Part shown: positions 60,048 to 64,000 of the stretch, piece after piece
Position numbering within the stretch: the first letter of the stretch is position 1
Layout: the number at the start of each line of letters is the position of its first letter
Origin: Hellea sp.
GTDB lineage: Bacteria; Pseudomonadota; Alphaproteobacteria; Caulobacterales; Maricaulaceae
DNA: 64,000 bases
NCBI GenBank assembly: GCA_013002305.1
Contig: JABDKG010000053.1
Span: 79,667-143,666, forward strand
Direction of reading: 5' to 3'
Program-made: the position numbers and the translations under genes
The notes under the pieces: model-generated
Told to the model about the DNA's origin: nothing
The model's input: the letters and a program-made list of their open reading frames with translations, nothing else
Databases searched by the model: none

Positions 60048-62075
60048 CTAAATTGGGTGGCGCTTCATTATGTCTGGGCCGAGCGCCTCTTTGAGCGGAT
60101 CAAGCCAGGGCTCGAAGTTCCGCCACTGTTTAAGACCGGATTTAAATATGGGCTGACGTACTTGCTCAGAACTCGCCGTCCGGACAGAGCGTTTGGTTTT
60201 GTGGAAGTCAACACAGGCTTGTTCAAACGGGAGACCGAGATATTCCAATACCCTCCTGACCTGCCCTTCCGTATTACCGACAACATCTTCATATTGGACT
60301 CGCAATATCTTGCCGGGAAGGACGTCATCCCAGTGATCCATTAGATTGACGTAATCTCGGTAATATTGACCGACTAATTCAAGCCCATACGTAAATTCCT
60401 GACCTTCAGCGAAATGCTGTTTGAACCCTGAAAAACAACAAGCCATCGGGTGACGGCGGGCATCGATGATTTTGGCATTAGGAAGGATGAGGTGAATAAG
60501 GCCGATATGGCGGAAATTATTTGGCATCTTATCAATAAAATAAGGTGCGCCTTTGCGGTGGATACGGGTTTCCTCAATATATTGCTCGCCGAACTGTTTG
60601 AATTTTTCAGTCGGCAAGTCCCGCAAAACTTTCGGATAATGTATATTACCAGGCGCGCGGTGCCGGCCCTTCAATTTGTAGGAAATGGACAGGATATTAG
60701 GAAGCTCAAGGGTTCCGTCGACACGGCTATGGGAGGCGATAATCTGTTCAAGCAATGTTGAGCCGGCTCTGGGTAGGCCAACAATAAATATCGGGTCGTC
60801 CGCCGGGCATCCATTGCCGCCTTGCTGTTCAAATAATTCGGAAGTGCAGACCGCAGCCTGGGCCTCGAGTTCCGTTGTCATATCCTCGGCCCGATAAATC
60901 GACTGCGCGCGCTTCAGCCGATTACCATCTTCGTAATATTTAAAGGACTCCGAATAGTTCCCCAGATCTTCGTGGCCTTTGCCGAGCGAAAAACACAAAT
61001 TTACCCGATCTGCGAAACTGATATCTGTGCGCTCAACCAGTGCTTCCATTTGCGCCATTTCTTCATCGGTAAATATGTAGGTTTTCAAATTGGCGAGGCC
61101 AAAATAGGCATCTCCGTAATCCGGTTTCACCTTATATGCCGCCCGATAGTTCTCGATCGCTTCCTCGTGGTTACCAAAAGTTTTATAAGCATGCCCTAAT
61201 GATGTGAGCGTCGCAAAGTCGTTGGGTAAAGCTTCAAGAACTTTTGAAAAAAGCTCGAATGCCGTTTCGTGATCGCCCGTTTGCATGCTCTCAATTGCCA
61301 AATAGGATTGAAAAACCGGATTGTTAGGATCTCGGGCATACACGATTTTGGCCTGCTCAAGGGCGGCTGCAAATCTCTGCCGTTTACGCAGGATTTGGAT
61401 ATAATCGAGACGAAGCTGCACATCCTCCGGGCTAAATTCGATCGCGCTTTCCAGCAAAAAGTCGGCTTCGTCAAAGACGCCAAATCGAGAAGCGATCTCC
61501 GCCAAAAGTCTCATTGCTTCAATGTGGTGCGGTTTTTCCTGAAGAAATTTTCGCACTAACGTTTCAGCTTTATAGGGCTTGTTTTCATAAATAAGATTGG
61601 TTGCGGCCAACAAAATCGGCGGAAGACCAGCCAAACGATCAGCTTGAAATTTGGCTTGGTTGGCCGCTTGCATCTTGCCCTGATTTTGTAAAATTTTGTA
61701 TTGGAATTGCCAAGCGGCCGTCAAACCAGGATTGGCGCGGGTTGCACGGCGATAGGCGTTCAGGGCTTCATCGAGCCGACCTTGATCGCGGTTTAAATGG
61801 CCGAGCTCTTGAAGTCCCCGACCAAAATCCGGAGCATTGCGTCTAAGCTCGGCTAGTTTTTCATCTGCATCTTTGTAGTTCTTTTGAAGCCGGGCACACA
61901 CAGCTTGCAAATATAAGCCATCAACGATCTGTGATTTTATGTGAGATCCGTTATCACCTATTGCCAGCTCCGACTGCAGTTTTTCTCCGGCAAGGGTCAA
62001 TTGACGCGCCGCTTTTTGCGCTTCGGCGAATTTTCCCGTTTGCATGAGCTTTTTTATTTCAAGTGTTTCGTCCAC
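60048..62075 (-). CDS. TPR-repeat sulfotransferase
   Basis: This 675-residue protein has about ten TPR-type helical pairs (residues 1-345; for example GLQELGHLNRDQGRLDEAL and ATLTSLGHAYKTFGNHEEA). A C-terminal sulfotransferase domain follows, with the PAPS-binding loop FIVGLPRAGSTLLEQ (430-444). No signal peptide is present, so it acts on cytoplasmic substrates or at the membrane. It would transfer sulfate from PAPS. It is first after a TonB receptor terminator and leads the 16-kb run. From memory such proteins often adjoin TonB-dependent receptors in alphaproteobacteria. Its link to betaine degradation is unclear. Confidence 0.9.
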   Translation of the reverse strand: MDETLEIKKLMQTGKFAEAQKAARQLTLAGEKLQSELAIGDNGSHIKSQIVDGLYLQAVCARLQKNYKDADEKLAELRRNAPDFGRGLQELGHLNRDQGRLDEALNAYRRATRANPGLTAAWQFQYKILQNQGKMQAANQAKFQADRLAGLPPILLAATNLIYENKPYKAETLVRKFLQEKPHHIEAMRLLAEIASRFGVFDEADFLLESAIEFSPEDVQLRLDYIQILRKRQRFAAALEQAKIVYARDPNNPVFQSYLAIESMQTGDHETAFELFSKVLEALPNDFATLTSLGHAYKTFGNHEEAIENYRAAYKVKPDYGDAYFGLANLKTYIFTDEEMAQMEALVERTDISFADRVNLCFSLGKGHEDLGNYSESFKYYEDGNRLKRAQSIYRAEDMTTELEAQAAVCTSELFEQQGGNGCPADDPIFIVGLPRAGSTLLEQIIASHSRVDGTLELPNILSISYKLKGRHRAPGNIHYPKVLRDLPTEKFKQFGEQYIEETRIHRKGAPYFIDKMPNNFRHIGLIHLILPNAKIIDARRHPMACCFSGFKQHFAEGQEFTYGLELVGQYYRDYVNLMDHWDDVLPGKILRVQYEDVVGNTEGQVRRVLEYLGLPFEQACVDFHKTKRSVRTASSEQVRQPIFKSGLKQWRNFEPWLDPLKEALGPDIMKRHPI

Positions 62076-62103
62076 GCCGGCCTTTACTGAATTCTTCTTA
62101 CAA

Positions 62104-62133
62104 AAAACGCGCCCTGAAAAAAGGGCGCGTTTT
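62104..62133 (-). terminator. Intrinsic terminator after the TonB receptor gene
   Basis: A perfect 11-bp stem (AAAACGCGCCC with GGGCGCGTTTT) closes an 8-base loop at 62104-62133. On the minus strand the stem is followed by a run of T. It lies 47 bases after the TonB receptor stop and 29 bases before the TPR-sulfotransferase start. This leaves almost no room for a separate promoter downstream. Confidence 0.88.
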
Positions 62134-62179
62134 AGAGATTAATTGGGCGAAGCCCGTTTGTCGATAAAATCCCTGCGGA

Positions 62180-64000
62180 TTAATCGAGCTTAACTGAGAG
62201 CCGTGCTCCAATATTCATTGGGCGAGCATAGCTGACACGCGAGACATCATTAATGTGCTGGCGGTTAAGTTCGATATTTGCATCTAAAATATTATCTATA
62301 AATATCTCACCGCTCCAATTGTCGCCTGTCAGACCAGCAGATGCACTAAGCTTGGTCCAGCCTTTAATTTCGTCACGGTTTTTGACGATAATATCAGAGA
62401 AAGACTTTGCTGAATGCACAACTTGCGGCATCACGTGAGCCGTTAGTCCGCCGCCGGTTTCCCACTCGTAACGCGCACGAGCATTAAACTGATAAGCGGG
62501 TGCAAATGACAAGCTATCACCGACACGAACATCGTCCGTTGGAATTTTAACCTCAGTGATTTCAGTATCAAGGAAACTATAGGCACCTGTGAAGGTTAGA
62601 CCTTCCATTGAACGTGGCGCATAGGTGATCTCACCTTCAACACCCATAATTTTGGCATCGCCGGCATTCGCATTGAAGAACAGGTTTACAATAGACGTAT
62701 CAAAAATAGTCGCCTGCAGGTCTGTAATGTCAACATAGAACGCAGACCCATTTAGCTGCAACTGATTGTCAGCCATACGGGTTTTCCAGCCCAGTTCAAA
62801 ATTCTGAACATCATCAGTTTGAAGCTCAAACGGAACTGTAAACGAGCCGGACGTTGCGCCTCCAGGGCGGTTGAGCAATCCCGGACGATAGCCTTCGGAA
62901 TAAGTTGCATAAAACAACATTTCGCTACTTGGCGTAAACGTAGCTGTGACTTTCTTGATGAAGCCATCTGCAAGCGCTTTATCGGGCGCTCGAATTTCAT
63001 TGAAAATACGCTCTGCCTGGTTCTGGCGATTAGCCGGCAAGGCGTTGCGGATGTCATCAAGCGTATCAGCTAGGGTAAATGTGATCTGGTTAGCCGGGTT
63101 ACAGTCCCGCGTAAATGTATAAGAACCATCACCATCATATAGATCATTAATATCTGTGCCAAATGCATTTCTGTCTTCTTGTGAGAACAAGTTACAGAAT
63201 GACGAATTGGCCGTACCTTCTAGATCAACTTCATTGTCGTAGTAACGTCCGCCAACTGTGATTGCGAATTGATCAGAAACATCGAATGTCGCTTCACCAA
63301 ACACACCTAGCTGTTTATCTGTCCGCCGCGTGTCATTGCGGAAAATAGTATCTTCGCCAAAAGCAGTGTCGTCAGAACTATAGCCCGGCCCAGGGAAACG
63401 GAAGTTGTCCGGATAGCCGGCTCCGCCAAAGATAAACTTATTGCCAGGATAGTTAAAGTTTACCCGTTCTTTCAATTCAGTGTCACTGATGAAACCACCA
63501 ACTGTTGCCCGGATGCGTTTATCAGCAGGCGTATTAAACCGTAGCTCATGCGTCTGAACAGTTAGATTCGAATCAATTTCGCCGTAGAGATTGGGTGCAT
63601 AACAGGTACCGGTCGGATCAGCATTTGGATCATAGGCAGACGAATAGGCTGAATAGTCACAAATATAGTAAGGCAGATATTGCGCAACATACACATACTC
63701 AGAATAATCAATTCGCTGATCGGCCGTACGGTCTGTGAACGCGCCGGTATAGACAGCTTCAAGAGCGCCAAGGCGGCCCTTTAAGGTCCAGCTGAAATTA
63801 TCGAACTCGTCAGAAAGACTGTTGTCTTCATACGTCTGAATTTCATGATCGCCAAGATCAGGGTTCGCCAAGTAAATACCGTCTGTCTCGAGTTCCTGAT
63901 GGGCGTAACCAACTTGCAAAGACCAGTTCTCGTTGATCTCCTTTAATGCAGAAACGCGAAAACCGAAATATTGGGCATCGTTCTGATTTTTCTCTTCAAT
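62180..64000 (-). CDS. TonB-dependent outer-membrane receptor, N-terminal part outside window
   Basis: The visible 606 codons are the C-terminal barrel; the frame stays open to the right edge, so the plug domain lies beyond. The segments consist of alternating aromatic strands and long polar loops (for example LHCDTL-free YDNEVDLEG, ATYSEGYRPGLLNRPG). RYEWETGGGLTAH appears near the end. The C-terminal YARPMNIGARLSVKLD ends without the usual final Phe. The conserved FFNANAGDAKIMGVEGE and FTGAYSFLDTEI stretches match the iron-complex/Sus-like barrel of alphaproteobacteria. The ligand is unknown. It is followed by a strong terminator and the sulfotransferase operon. Confidence 0.93.
   Translation of the reverse strand: MEEKNQNDAQYFGFRVSALKEINENWSLQVGYAHQELETDGIYLANPDLGDHEIQTYEDNSLSDEFDNFSWTLKGRLGALEAVYTGAFTDRTADQRIDYSEYVYVAQYLPYYICDYSAYSSAYDPNADPTGTCYAPNLYGEIDSNLTVQTHELRFNTPADKRIRATVGGFISDTELKERVNFNYPGNKFIFGGAGYPDNFRFPGPGYSSDDTAFGEDTIFRNDTRRTDKQLGVFGEATFDVSDQFAITVGGRYYDNEVDLEGTANSSFCNLFSQEDRNAFGTDINDLYDGDGSYTFTRDCNPANQITFTLADTLDDIRNALPANRQNQAERIFNEIRAPDKALADGFIKKVTATFTPSSEMLFYATYSEGYRPGLLNRPGGATSGSFTVPFELQTDDVQNFELGWKTRMADNQLQLNGSAFYVDITDLQATIFDTSIVNLFFNANAGDAKIMGVEGEITYAPRSMEGLTFTGAYSFLDTEITEVKIPTDDVRVGDSLSFAPAYQFNARARYEWETGGGLTAHVMPQVVHSAKSFSDIIVKNRDEIKGWTKLSASAGLTGDNWSGEIFIDNILDANIELNRQHINDVSRVSYARPMNIGARLSVKLD

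Overview
The window looks like a chromosomal region of a marine-type alphaproteobacterium. The evidence is an alphaproteobacterial LexA box (GTTC-N7-GTTC), heterotetrameric sarcosine oxidase genes, a DddP-type DMSP lyase, a Rhodobacter-type molybdenum formate dehydrogenase, a TonB-dependent receptor and a TPR-sulfotransferase. Genus and family cannot be fixed from the sequence alone. Genes are packed tightly, with many 1-11 nt overlaps. No gene-free stretch exceeds about 300 bases, and I see no rRNA, tRNA, CRISPR array, insertion sequence or origin.

Most of the window is an island for catabolism of methylated zwitterions (glycine betaine, its phosphonate analogue, DMSP) and for oxidation of the released methyl groups on tetrahydrofolate (THF). 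Layout: (1) 1-4.2 kb, betaine-homocysteine methyltransferase (partial), a BCCT transporter and, divergently, a TmpA/TmpB pair predicted to turn 2-(trimethylamino)ethylphosphonate into glycine betaine. (2) 4.3-8.0 kb, an OmpA-like protein and a small lipid/acyl-CoA operon. (3) 8.1-13.4 kb, a divergent soxBDAG copy. (4) 13.5-27.5 kb, a long minus-strand operon: formate-THF ligase, corrinoid protein, DUF1638, MetV, MetF, methyl-THF:corrinoid methyltransferase, GFA protein, corrinoid-activating ASKHA ferredoxin, MttB-family methyltransferase, O-acetylhomoserine sulfhydrylase, a hydrolase and a fused beta-oxidation enzyme. (5) 27.7-30.3 kb, divergent DddP-like lyase, DUF1289 and a GbdR/CdhR-like AraC regulator. 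(6) 30.2-37.2 kb, MFS transporter, fdhD and fdsABG. (7) 37.3-43.0 kb, Rieske oxygenase, LysR, DAO-family oxidoreductase, DmdA-like methyltransferase and a DUF1684 lipoprotein. (8) 43.2-46.0 kb, an SOS-controlled radical SAM/UdgX repair pair. (9) 46.0-62.1 kb, a 16-kb minus-strand run: TPR-sulfotransferase, Ldh2-type dehydrogenase, aldehyde dehydrogenase, an M19-like protein lacking metal ligands, an unrecognised 562-aa protein, a DUF3726-like protein, MobA, dimethylglycine dehydrogenase and canonical soxBDAG. (10) 62.2-64.0 kb, the 3' part of a TonB-dependent receptor.

Inferred flow: glycine betaine (imported, or made by TmpAB) is demethylated by the MttB-like protein and corrinoid protein, or oxidatively by the Rieske enzyme, to dimethylglycine. 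Dimethylglycine dehydrogenase and sarcosine oxidase then give sarcosine and glycine. Methyl groups from the corrinoid route, and from DMSP through the DmdA-like protein, enter as 5-methyl-THF. MetVF would oxidise these to methylene-THF, where the dehydrogenase/oxidase carbon also enters. Fhs would yield formate plus ATP, and Fds formate dehydrogenase (matured with FdhD and MobA) would yield CO2 plus NADH. FolD is not in the window. The most unusual features are an acetogen-like C1 branch in a genome that also encodes O2-dependent demethylation, arginine-rich tails on three corrinoid-system proteins, a paralogous sarcosine oxidase without its zinc cysteines and with a shortened NAD region, and an uncharacterised gene trio at 54.1-57.5 kb.
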